Source of the DNA: Lepidodermella squamata
Lineage: Eukaryota > Gastrotricha
DNA length: 64,000 nucleotides
Assembly (NCBI GenBank): GCA_047495785.1
Contig: JBLDXI010000024.1
Span: 2,294,001-2,358,000 of the forward strand
Direction of reading: 5' to 3'
Below are positions 1 through 10,630 of the stretch, one piece after another. Every line of letters starts with the position of its first letter. The stretch's first letter is position 1. The notes beneath the pieces were generated by a model. It was not told where the DNA came from. It searched no databases and worked only from the letters and a program-made list of their open reading frames with translations. A program made the translations under genes and the position numbers.

Positions 1-3000
1 AGTCGTGCGGGTCGGGCGCGGCTCGGAAACGCGAGATTTGGTGCCAGACTAACGAGCGGCTGTTCTCGTTCGACCACTGCCCGCCTGATACTATGCCGCA
101 CGAGGTCGAGCCGTGCGCCCTGCCCGACTGCCCGGGTTGGACTGTCTCGGAGTGGTCGCGGTGTTCGAAAACGTGCGGAACGGGCCAGCGGTTCCGAAAT
201 GTCACGTGCCTGCCGATTGAACACCGCGATAAATGCGACGAAACTATCCGGCCTGAGTCGGTTGAGAATTGCGAGGTGAATGACTGCCCGAGTTGGGTGA
301 CGGGTGACTGGTCACCCTGTTCGGCGACCTGCGGCCCGAATGGTGTGCAAAACAGGGCGGTCACGTGCCGGCATAACGGCGTCGCTGTGGACGAAACTTA
401 CTGCTTCAAGGAGGATAAACCCGATGAGGTTAGGTCGTGCCCGAATCTAGGATCCTGCCCTAGTTGGCACATGACGATCTGGGGCCCGTGCTCCGCGACC
501 TGTGGCCCTGGTACCCGGAAGCGGAATGTTGTTTGTAGGAACGAAACAACGCTACATCCGAATGAAGCCTGCGCCCTGCATTTAATGCCGGCTGAAACTA
601 CGGCGTGTTCGAACGGCGAGTGCGCCCAGTGGACGGTGGGTGAGTGGTCACCCTGTTCCGTGACCTGCGCGGCGCCCGGGGCGATCCGCACCCGAGATGT
701 CACGTGCACCCTAGGTCAAAACGGCCAAATCGCCCCGCCTGTTCGATGCCAGGCGCAAAAACGCCCGGTCGATCGGCAGATTTGTAAGAATCTCCCGCCG
801 TGTCTGAAACTAGGTCACACCGACTGGTCACCCTGTTCCGTGACCTGCGGCGACGGGGTGCGCCACCGCAGCCCGGTTTGCCTGAGTGGCGATGAAATTG
901 TTGAAATTTCGAAATGTGAAAATTTGACTGAGACAATATCGGCGCCGTTGAGTGAGCCATGCTCCGTGCCCGGCAACTGCCCGCAGTGGAAACCCGGGCC
1001 CTGGTCGGTTTGTTCCTCATCATGCGGCACTGGCGAGCAGAAACGGGATGTCTGGTGCGAATCAAACGGCCGGTCTGAGAGTGATTACGTTTGCAGTCAC
1101 CTTCCTAAGCCCGAGAATTGGAAGGTCTGCTGGGGTGACCAATGCCCGACTTGGGCGTTTTCGGCCTGGGAACCCTGTAGCCAAAGCTGTGGTACCGGGG
1201 TTCAGGGCCGACAGGTTTGGTGCCAGCTGGGTAATATGACTAAATTCGATAACGGGTCATTCGTCGAACCTAACCCGGCCGATGCGGTTAGTCCTCACCT
1301 GTGCCAGGGTATAGCCCGGCCGCCTAGTTACCAGCCGTGTACCGGGTCTGACTGTCCGGTTTGGTTCGCGACCGATTATTCGGAATGTTCCGTGCGGTGT
1401 GGCGGCGGTCAGCAGTACCGATCGGTATTCTGCGTCCAGAACAGCTCAATCCCACTCAAGCCCGCTTCATCCATGGCCAACACGACGAAAATATTAGCTG
1501 AATCTCTGAATTTACTGCAAATCGAAAAATGCGATCTGGATTCGAAGCCGGAAACTGTGCGGCATTGCAACGCGTTTTCCTGCTCGAATTGGACGGTAAC
1601 CGATTGGGACGGGTGTATACCAGATTTGGATGACCAGTTGAAATCGTCGTCTCGCGAGAATGTTCAGCCGAATTGCGGCGTTTTGACCGGGAAGCGGCGG
1701 CGTGTTGTCGCGTGCCAGGATGTTGTTACGCAACAAAAACTGCCTGATGATTCATGCTCGAGTGAGGCGAAGCCGGTTGAACTCGAGGGCTGTTCGGTTG
1801 AGATAAAATGTTCGCCGCTTGTTATCGACGACGGGCAAAGTTTGGTTGAACGCAGCGCGCCGAAGCGCATCTATCCGACGAGGCGAAAATTGGCGCTGAC
1901 AAATTTTGATATTCAAAATGCGGTTGATTCAGCGCTGAAGACTACGACGAAACCGGTTGCGGCGGGTCAAATGGCTGAAACGAGTACGCTGGTTGCGGCG
2001 ATTCAATCGGTGACAAGTTCGAAACTGGTCAATTCTTACGCTTGGCAGGCGACTGGCTGGTCTAATGTAAGTGGAAGAAAAACTTTCAGTCCCTGGACAA
2101 AATTTAAAATTGATGAAATGTCTTGAAATCAATTTTTCATTCATTCCGGTTTTCAGATTTTCAACTTGAAAATTAAAAAAAATGGAAATTTAAAATTCGG
2201 AAATCAAATTTTTGAAATTTAAAATAAAAAAAATGAGATTTTTAGAAATTAAAATTTTGAATTTTGAAATTTGAATTTTTTTTGAAATTTGAAACTAATT
2301 TGAAAAATGAAAATGTCGACCAATTTTACGAATTTTTTTGTTTGATTTCCGATAATTTGTGGAATAATTTTCCTAGTGCGCTCCGCTAATTTTTCAACTA
2401 ATTTTCGATGTTTTACGGAAGATTTCAATTAAAAAATTTGACATTGAAAAATTCAAAAATTACAATTTCCACTAATTTTCTCAATTTAATTTTGAATATT
2501 TTGAATATTTTTTTCTAGTGCTCGGCTAATTGTGGTTCGAATGCCGTTCGCCAGCGGCTATTTTCCTGTTTCAACCTAGTTTTGGGCCAACTTGTGGATA
2601 ATTTGAACTGCGACCTGACCTCGCTCCCCTCTGAATCTAGCCCTTGTACCGAGCTGCCCCCGTGCCCGATTTGGGTGGCCCGCGAGTGGTCACCCTGTTC
2701 TACAACCTGCGGCCGGGGCGTCCAACAGCGCACTGTTCTATGCGTAGATTCAACCAACGAAGAAAGCGTGCTATCTGAGGCGAAATGCGATCGGAGAAGC
2801 CGCCCGAAAGCGGTTCGATACTGCCTTGGCGCGACAGGGCTATGCATGGGCGCTAACAACACGGTCGATGTCGCGCCGACGATAAGTGATAAATCTATTC
2901 AAGTGTCGGATGGTTCTAAAACGCCCGGTGCTGAGTGGCGCGTTGGAGCTTGGGGACAGGTTGGTCGAATTTTTTAGCCACCTTAAAATTTGTTTCGAAG

Positions 3001-6000
3001 AATTAATCAATCATGATTTTTACTCATATAGCCTAGTTTTGATTTTTTCGACTAAATATAATTAATTAATTAATTAATAATTTTGGAGTGATAAAGGTTA
3101 GTAATATTAGTTAATTAGTAGTAAATTAATTATTATTAAAATTAATTTAATTATTAAATTATTTTTAACAAATTTTGCCTTGAATGCTACTAACCATATC
3201 GTTTTGTTGTCTGCCTTTGTCTTGTTTTGAATGCTTTTTTGTGATGATTTGTTCGATTGATTGGAAAAAATGCTGAAAAAGGTCGAAATTGAAACATGTG
3301 TATGATATGCATATTCAGTGCTCGGCGACATGTGGCACTGGTGTTCAAGTGCGTCGCGTTGTGTGCATCATCCGGCGCCAGGGCCCGGGCAACCCGAGCC
3401 AGGCCGTGCCGCAACGCTGCCCGGCTAATGTTCGGCCGAGTCGAACGCGGCGATGCCAGGCGGCTGAATCGTGCCCGGAATGGGACGCTGGTCCGTGGAG
3501 TGAGGTAAGATTTCATCAAGGATCATCATGAATTTAGCTTGTAGTCAATACCTAGACGTTGAAAGTTTTCGAGAATCTCGACTAAGTTCCACAATGACCG
3601 GTGAAATGCTTCAGGTGAAAAATTTTCCAGGGTAGAAAGAAGTGACTTCCATAAGGTTCTCAATTTAATTTTTCGGTGAGACTTTTTTTCATCCGACCTA
3701 AGTCCAATAATTTTATCAAAAATCCAAAATTGTGACAAAAAATGCATCTGGGAATGAATTTCCACCCATCAAATGCTTTTTATTAAAATCTCCTGAAGCC
3801 CATCGCCAATATTCATCAAGATTTGTACCTTTGCTGAGCTTTTCTGGAGGTTTCCCCTTTATCTCCATCGCTGTTTTTGATGGTTCGCTATGGAAATTGA
3901 AGCTGACTAACACAAATCCAATCTCATTCGAACTTTGGAAAAATTCACGTAGCGAAGTTCGATTTTGGCAAAAACTGTGACAAAATAGAGAGTATAATTT
4001 TCTAGCTGTTGAATGAAATTAGTCACGTGACGAATGGAAAAAGGTTCCCATGGATTTTGATTCGAAGCTATAGACCTGAATGATTCTTCAATCCGCCTTA
4101 AATATCACGCCTAAAAACTCAAATCGGTAAATCGAAAATAAGTAAAATTAAATTAAATAGTCCATATTCAGTGAAGGGGAAATCTTACTGCGATACCAAA
4201 TTTCATTTAATTCAATACCTAACCTAGTTAGGTTCGTTAGGTTAGGGTTATGTTAGGGTTAGAGGCTGGGTCTTAAAATTGGGAAATTGGAACTGATTGG
4301 AATAATTTGGTACTGAATTCCCTTCCCTGAAAAAGGTCGCCGATCTCAGGGGGAAGTGAATAGATATTTGAATAAATTTCGGAAATGCTCAAGGTTCATT
4401 TCAGTTGCAAGAAATTAAAGGATTTTATTGTATCTCAAGCTGTGATTTTTCAATTAAATCAGCAAGCAATCAATGTTTTATTTCATTCTTTAATATTGAA
4501 GTAAATTATAACCATAAATAGGTCATCATTTCCCAATTCTATTTTCCTAATTTTATAGCGGATTGAACCTGTAAAAAAACTGGGACATGACGAAAATGAC
4601 TGAAAATTACCTGAAAATTCGGAAAATGGTCGAAACTGTTGCTATCACGTGTCACCGGTCATTTCATATATTATTTCAATTTTGCGTATAAATCGGTCTT
4701 ATGTTTTGTTGATTATTGCAACCCCAAATATTACAGTGTCTCGACCCGTGCGCTCCCGATGCGAGCCAGTTGCGGACGCGAACAGTCACGTGCCGGCGGC
4801 CTGACGGCTCGCAGACGGTCGGCTGCGCCATTCAAAGCCGGCCGAAAGACTCTGAACCATGCCCTGAGCTATGCGTCGCCCCACTGTCGCAAAAGCAGGC
4901 GGCTGAAAGTGGCGAAGTCGCCGACAACAGCCAAGATGCGAGCGGCATCGTAGAGCGGACATCGTCCTCGTTAATCGGACGGCCGTCACGGTTGAACGCC
5001 TTCGCACCGTCGCCGCCATCCAGCAGCAGCATCAACATCAAGCCGCGGCGGCCTATCAGTCGGAAGGACAGTAGTAGTAGCAAAAATAAGCCGAGGGCGA
5101 AATCGAGGACATGATTGTGTTTTTAGATTAGACGAGATGAAATTGAAAAAAAATATTGAAATTTTTTGCATGTTGAGAAACCGAAACAGTCGAGGTATCG
5201 AGGCACGAGCAACAGGAACTCTCATAACACTCACTCTTCTATGTGCTGCAAAATCCGGTTGTGTGTCATATAAAACATTATTAATATTAATTAATATTAC
5301 ACTTTTTAGCGGTAAAATTTCATTACTAACAGAGATTTTTATCAGATAAAAAATTGAATATTATTGTAATAACTAACCTAATAAATTGCAATATATAACG
5401 AAATTAAAACTACCGCTCTAAAAATTAATTAAAAATTAGTAAAAAATATTTTACACGCTTTTAATGGATCTCAAAGAAAGCTAATAGTCAACTGCCCTTT
5501 AAATTTCAGCAAAACACTGCGCGAATTTTTTTCTTCTGTTATTTGAGAAAATTTTATTTTTTCTAGGCTAGATTATTATTTTTTTTGCATGCATTTTTTT
5601 CTGTGCGCATCGTCGAGTGTCGTAATTTTGTTTGTTGTTTGAAAAATCATTCCCTGACCTGCGCAAAAACAACTCGCAGTATGAAAAAAATACCTGGAAA
5701 TCGGTATAATAATATTTTTCGGCACTTGACGATCGTTAAATTTAGTTTTAGACGGAATGTCCTTCTCCCTCATGCAACCGAGTGTGTATTATTTAATTTC
5801 TAAAATTAATTAAAGCAATTATTTTACTTAGGCTTAGCCCGAAAAAGTTTAAAAAATATGCAACTATTATTTTATAAATGTCATAATAATATTATTATTT
5901 ACCAATTTATTGATGTAAACGAGAAAAAATTTGACGAAGCGAAGGTGATTTCAGGTGTAATAAAATGCGATTGAAATTATTGAAAAGATTTGATGAGTTT

Positions 6001-9000
6001 TTTTTCTATACGATTTTTTCGTATTCAGTGTTCAGTCACGTGCGGGATAGGACATCGCCGGCGAGTTGTCTACTGCGAACCTGGCGCGTCAAATCACAAC
6101 ACGGCGATATGCTTCAACCACCTAAAACCAACCGAAGTTGAAACGTGCGTCGAGCCGTGCTGGTCGGAAATTTCCACCCCGTTACTACCCGTTATCCCGG
6201 CTACGACAACCGAGGCTAACCTCCGATTCGAATGGCTCATCGGCGAATGGCAGCGCTGCTCGGCCTCTTGCGATTTCGGGTATCGGCGGCGGAAAGTTAG
6301 CTGCGTGGGAAAATCGACGCGAAATATCCGCCTTAATAATAATAATTACCCAGTTTCGGACTCGTTGTGCGAGTCGCGTTATGGTGGCAAGCCAGCGACT
6401 CAAAAGGCGTGCTATGAACGGCCGTGTAACTCGACGTGGCTAGCGGGTGAGTGGTCACCCTGCTCGGCGCAGTGCGGCTACGGCTCGCAGCATCGCCTAG
6501 TCACGTGTTACAGCCTATTGAAAAATGCAACCTCGCTAATACCCGTTTACCGTGCGGTTTTCAAGCCGAAATTAGCCGAGGCGTTGTGCGATGTCAACGA
6601 ACGGCCGCATAATTTTCGCCAGTGTCGAGTTGTGACGTCGTGCGTGATGAATACGACTGCTGATAATGAGGGACATATCGGTTGGGCGACTGGGCCGTGG
6701 TCGAAGTGCTCGCGGTCGTGTTCTTTCGGCGTGAAGCAACGCCAGGTGACGTGTGTTGAGTTCTTCCCGGGCGAGAAACGCCGCGTCTTGGCCGATGTCA
6801 TTTGCAACCATTTGAATATCACGCGGCCGGAGAGCAACCTGCGGTGCTTTGAAAAAAATTGTAAGTGACCATTTGTTTTATGAAAATCAATGTAGCTTGA
6901 ATAACGATAAATCACAACTATTTTCTTTTACTTTTAAATGTTAACAAAAATATTTGAATTTTTACTAAACTGATCCAGCAAAAAGCATTTTCTATCGCGA
7001 TATACCCAATAAAAATTGAAATTTACCGGAGGGAATAAAAAAAATCCGAAGATTAATGGCTTGATAATCTCCGAATTTTCACAATTATTGAGAATTTTAT
7101 CTAAATCTATCTAAATGTTGTCCTTATCATATTTTCCTGTATTTTCATTATTTTCGCTACATTTTAGGGACACTGTAATACAGCGTGTCCAAGAAGTTGC
7201 GCAACTAATTTTAAATTTGGCAAATTTTTGTAGGAAATTCAACTAATTTCTAGAAAGTTCTACCGATAGGAAGTTCCAACTTTAATCCGCGATTTAACCG
7301 AAGAAATAAAAAAAATTGCCTGAGAAAGCCAGGAAAACCCCGATGATAACTGGTTGGGTAATTTTCGGTATTTTAGACCACATTTTTCCAGTGACTTGAT
7401 TACTATTCTCGTGAACTTTTGAATTTTTCTAAAACTTTTCTAGCCATGAGATGCTACTCCATCTCTCATTTAGCGTTTCTGAACCCTTTTCCGTGTATCT
7501 TCTTTGCTTGCATTACTTTTGGGACAAGCTGTAGCTCCGAAATCGCTACAAAAAAGGAATTTTTCAAGTATTTATATGGCTCCTTATTAAAAAATAATGT
7601 TATAGTCGAAGTGATAGGTAGATCCACTAAGCGCCGCTAGTGTAACGGTATCATACAAGATTCCCATTCTTGTGACCCGGGTTCGACTCCCGGGCGGCGC
7701 ACTCATTTTTGCAATCAAAAAGGCCCAAGTTAAATACATTTTGGAACACCTGGATTAAGGTGGATTTGAACAGCCCTTGTGGCCTAATGGCAAGGCGTTG
7801 GACTTCTAATTCAAAGATTGTGGGTTCGAGTCCCACCAGGGGCGAAATTCTTTTTGTAGTCACCCTACTTCTATTTTTCTGCTAAAAATCAGTAGTGATT
7901 AAAAAAATTGGCACCCCCGGCGGGACTCGAACCCGCAATCTTCGGCTTAGGAGGCCGACGCCTTGCCATTAGGCCACAGGGGCTGCTGATGTCTAGCCAC
8001 CCTCTTGATCAGAATCTATATAGCTTGAATCGATTACAGCCTGATTGCAAAAACATTTGCTCCTGGCGAGGCTCGAACTCGCGACCTTCGCATTACTCAG
8101 CTTGCATGCATGCACTGCTTATAAGTACGACGCAATAACCGACTATGCTACAGGAGCACACAAGAGAATACTTCCTTAGCAGGCTTAAGGCCAGATTATT
8201 GGAATTTGAAAATTTCGAATTTCTTAGAAAATTTGGAAATTTTCTTAAAATTAATGGTTGTTGATAAAGTAAATTTTAGAGTATTTTCCTCTTTCGTTCA
8301 TTTCATTTTGAAATTTGTGTTTCAGGTGTTGCCAAGTCGTGTCGACACGCGGCTAAAACCTTCAACGCATCAGTTGACGGCTACTACGAGCTGGCGTTAT
8401 CGAAATCTCGATTCACCCGCAACTATCAACAGCTTTACCAGCAAAGCATGGCCAATTTGGTGCCGCAACACGTCGAAGCCTACTGCCGGGGCATGAATAA
8501 ATCGCTGAACAAAACGCCCAAGGAATATCTTGATTTAATCGATTTGCAACATCAAAAAATATCATTCCGGTAAATGTGAAATTTTTGTGAAAAATTGATC
8601 TGAAAATTTTAATTTTTTTTAAAATATTTTAGATGCCTGAATAGCCAAAACTCAACAATCGTCTTTCATCGAATCCGTTTCATACCATCTGCTATGATTT
8701 TATCTTGTGAGTTGATTTTCAAATTTTGTCTCAATTTTCAATTTTCAAAAAATTTGAAAATTTAAATTTAAAATTAAATTTTATTTAAATTTGAAATTTT
8801 TTGATAATTTTTCAGTCAGCGATTGGGCGTACACGAATGACGAAATTAGGCCGAATCAAGTCGAAATTTCAACCCGCCAAGATTTAACTTTCGAACTGTT
8901 ACCTAACGGCCTTCGCCTATTGGATTCCTCACCCTCGCTAAACTCGACTGAAAGTCGAAGAAGAAAACGATCGCTTTCATCGCCCTTCCTTCAATTTTCG

Positions 9001-9198
9001 TGCAGCTTTGTTCACAAGCACTTGAATGCGCCGTGCAAGGGTAGTTGTAATTTACTGCCGGTTTTACAGCAGCCGCTTGATGGCAGTTTAATATCGCTGA
9101 GAAACCAATCGAATGTTGAGCCTTCGTTAGGCTATTTCACGTCTCGAATATCGTCGATCTCACAAATGTTGCGCAAAAAACAGCCGATTATTATCTGA
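1..9198 (+). CDS. gon-1-like: GON-domain ADAMTS protein, 3' part (TSP1 array plus GON)
   Basis: The window opens inside an exon. Exons I can join: 1-2066, 2519-2959, 3319-3504, 4737-?, 6029-6860, 8326-8569, 8633-8706 and 8816-9198 (stop TGA). About 18 thrombospondin type-1 repeats are visible, each with a W-x-x-x-x-W-S-x-C-S-x-T/S-C-G start. Introns repeatedly fall between the WS and the first Cys. The last exons read DGYYEL, then AYCRGMN and TPKEYLDL, matching the start of a GON domain (AGM and P-x-EYI-x-L motifs), followed by a divergent C-terminus with a dibasic RRRKRS site. Proteins of this family are secreted metalloproteases of extracellular matrix and cell migration; the protease domain would lie upstream of base 1. 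The join 4737-5114 to 6029 is unresolved because the open frame of the 4737 exon ends in a stop at 5112-5114. AATAAA-like signals follow near 9330 and 9370. Confidence 0.85.
3505..4736. other. Large intron of the ADAMTS gene
   Basis: This is AT-rich sequence between donor GTAAGA at 3505 and acceptor TTACAG before 4737. It holds a short run of TTAGG/TTAGGG-like units at about 4222-4262. I see no gene. Confidence 0.6.
5115..6028. other. AT-rich intron or alternative 3' end
   Basis: This segment separates the exon that runs into a stop at 5114 from the next TSP1 exon at 6029. No clear exon is seen. It is either an intron spanned by a transcript using a weak donor before the stop, or the 3' UTR of a short form plus an intron. 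Confidence 0.4.
7181..7531. mobile_element. TA-target MITE, copy in ADAMTS intron
   Basis: The ends are imperfect inverted repeats (CAGCGTGTCC at left, GGGACAAGCTG at right) and are flanked by TA on both sides. The internal text (AAGTTGCGCAAC, then GGTAATTTTCGGTATTTT, ending TTTGCTTGC) recurs at about 10243, 45928 and 46286. There is no coding capacity. The TA target and end sequence suggest a Tc1/mariner-type non-autonomous element. Confidence 0.75.
7631..7701 (+). tRNA. tRNA-Gly(CCC), cassette 1
   Basis: A 71-nt cloverleaf with acceptor GCGCCGC/GCGGCGC, anticodon loop TTCCCAT (anticodon CCC) and T-loop GTTCGACTC. A TTTTT terminator follows. It lies in the ADAMTS intron 6861-8325. Confidence 0.95.
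7773..7844 (+). tRNA. tRNA-Arg(TCT), cassette 1
   Basis: A 72-nt cloverleaf with acceptor GCCCTTG/CAGGGGC, anticodon loop CTTCTAA (TCT) and B box GGTTCGAGTCC. TTTTT follows. Confidence 0.95.
7912..7983 (-). tRNA. tRNA-Arg(CCT), cassette 1
   Basis: A 72-nt cloverleaf on the minus strand with acceptor GCCCCTG/CGGGGGT and anticodon loop CTCCTAA (CCT). A T-run terminator lies downstream on the minus strand. It faces the Arg(TCT) gene about 67 bp away. Confidence 0.95.
8058..8157 (-). tRNA. tRNA-Ile(TAT) with intron, cassette 1
   Basis: A 100-nt gene with acceptor GCTCCTG/CAGGAGC and anticodon loop CTTATAA (TAT). An intron of about 26 nt, containing GCATGCATGC, follows position 37. This matches the known intron-containing tRNA-Ile(UAU) type. 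Confidence 0.92.
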
Positions 9199-9410
9199 TC
9201 AGAAAAATGATTATTTATTTCCGAATGAAATCTCAAAAATTGAATGAAAATTTTATAAAAAAAAAATATTTACAAATCGGAAAATTTGTCATAATTATCG
9301 ATATGTATAAAGTTTATTCAATTATGTAAATAAATACTGATTAATTGATAAAACAGACATCGAAAGTGAAATAAAACGCTGATTTTTGGAAAGTCGATTT
9401 TTTTTAATAT

Positions 9411-9725
9411 TTATGTCGGATAAATCATTCGATTATTGCTTTGATCCTGGTACTCGATAGCGGCCTTCAGTTCCGTCGAATTTCGACGCCAAAGATATCG
9501 ACGATAGACATTTTCTTCATTGCTTGGAACCAGCGACAGGAATAGGTAGATCCATAGTGCCAGGTATATGAAGAAAATAAAAATAAATCCCTTTCTTATT
9601 GAGCAGCACATGAGCAGAATGATATTGACAAGAATATTGCCGCTATTCAGTGGCCTGAAGGTAGGATTGAATAAAGCGAAAGCAATTCTTCGCTGTTTTT
9701 GAGCTTGCCGCATTTTTGTTTTCAT
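9411..9725 (-). CDS. Hypothetical small membrane protein
   Basis: An open frame of 104 aa on the minus strand, starting MKTKMRQAQKQRR. It has a basic N-terminus and two hydrophobic stretches, about residues 30-43 (NILVNIILLMCC) and 46-65 (FIFIFFIYLALWIYLF), then a polar tail. I recognise no family. It lies between the ADAMTS 3' end and the U2-like gene with its own ATG. It could also be a terminal exon of a larger gene or a chance ORF. Confidence 0.35.
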   Translation of the reverse strand: MKTKMRQAQKQRRIAFALFNPTFRPLNSGNILVNIILLMCCSIRKGFIFIFFIYLALWIYLFLSLVPSNEENVYRRYLWRRNSTELKAAIEYQDQSNNRMIYPT

Positions 9726-9916
9726 TATTTTTGGTCCTCAAAAGCTCTTGTGAAATTTCAAAGATCAGAGGTTCAATTTCTGACTGTGGCTTACATTTTT
9801 TTTATTATTATTATAATTATAATTTTATAATTTTTTTTATAGAATAATGCAATTAATTAGATGGAGTGATTGCTAATCATGTGAGAACGCGCTTTCGAAA
9901 AAAAATATTTTTAGTT

Positions 9917-10109
9917 ATCGCTTCTCGGCCTTTTTGGCTATGATCAAAGTGTAGTATCTGTTCTTTGTAGTTTAATATCTACAACGGCCTCCATGTGGGG
10001 CCTACGATATTAGCCCGATTTTTGGCTAGCCGGGCGGGAGCAGCCAGCTTGCTGGACCCCGTCCACGAGTCGGCCCGGTATTGCAGTACATCCGGGATTC
10101 GGCTCACCC
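9917..10109 (+). ncRNA. U2: U2 snRNA, divergent copy
   Basis: The sequence starts ATCGCTTCTCGGCC, contains the branch-point recognition region GTGTAGTATCTG, an Sm-like site ATTTTTGG and the conserved stem-loop IV core TATTGCAGTAC. It ends near GGCTCACCCC, about 193 nt, close to the usual 187-191. Three differences fall in normally near-invariant 5' positions: one extra T in the stem I loop, TATGATC where TAAGATC is usual, and CAAAG where CAAG is usual. It may be a variant or a pseudogene. Confidence 0.8.
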
Positions 10110-10242
10110 CCTAACAAGGGGGAATGAAAGTAAAAATAAAATGTCGAAAGCTCAAGAGAACATTAATAATATGTCCTTTCTAAAAATTTTGAAATGTGCT
10201 TCAATTCATTTTTACACGCTCCCATTTTATATTATCGGCAAG

Positions 10243-10500
10243 GCGTGTCCCAAAAGTTGCGCAACTATTTTTTAATATGGCAACTTTCAACTAATTTTTT
10301 TAAATTGACCCTACCGAGAGAAAATTCCATCTTTCATCCGCGATTTAACCGAAAATAAAATTTACCGGAGAAAACCCGGAAAATCCCGATGGTAAGTAGT
10401 TCGGTAATTTTCGGTATTTTTCCCAGTTAGACCAAATTTATCCGGATTTTTTTAAAAAACGAAAAAATGCGTGGAATAGCGTGGATAAATGGTACATGCT
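10243..10500 (+). repeat. Partial copy of the TA-target MITE family
   Basis: It begins GGCGTGTCCCAAAAGTTGCG and continues with the same internal text as the copy at 7181. The right end is missing or decayed. Confidence 0.6.
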
Positions 10501-10630
10501 CTATGAATACAGCACAACTCTTACGTACGAATCTCACTTCAATCCCTCTTTATTCTATGATATCAGCGCAAAAATTAATCAATAATACTTATTGTCAATT
10601 CCTGAACTCATCAGCTGAATAATCTGTTAA

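Noticed and set aside
398-1870. Several antisense and alternative-frame ORFs in the TSP1 exon
   Set aside because: They are shadows of a GC-rich coding exon and show no domain or splice structure of their own.
4222-4262. Interstitial telomere repeat (TTAGG/TTAGGG units; also TTTAGGG near 23500)
   Set aside because: Only a few irregular units, within ordinary AT-rich DNA.
7651-8138. Open frames overlapping the tRNA genes (also at 18403-18636, 20195-20392, 26363-26584 and 27423-27638)
   Set aside because: Their protein text (for example GLEPTIFELEVQRLAIRPQG) is simply translated tRNA sequence.
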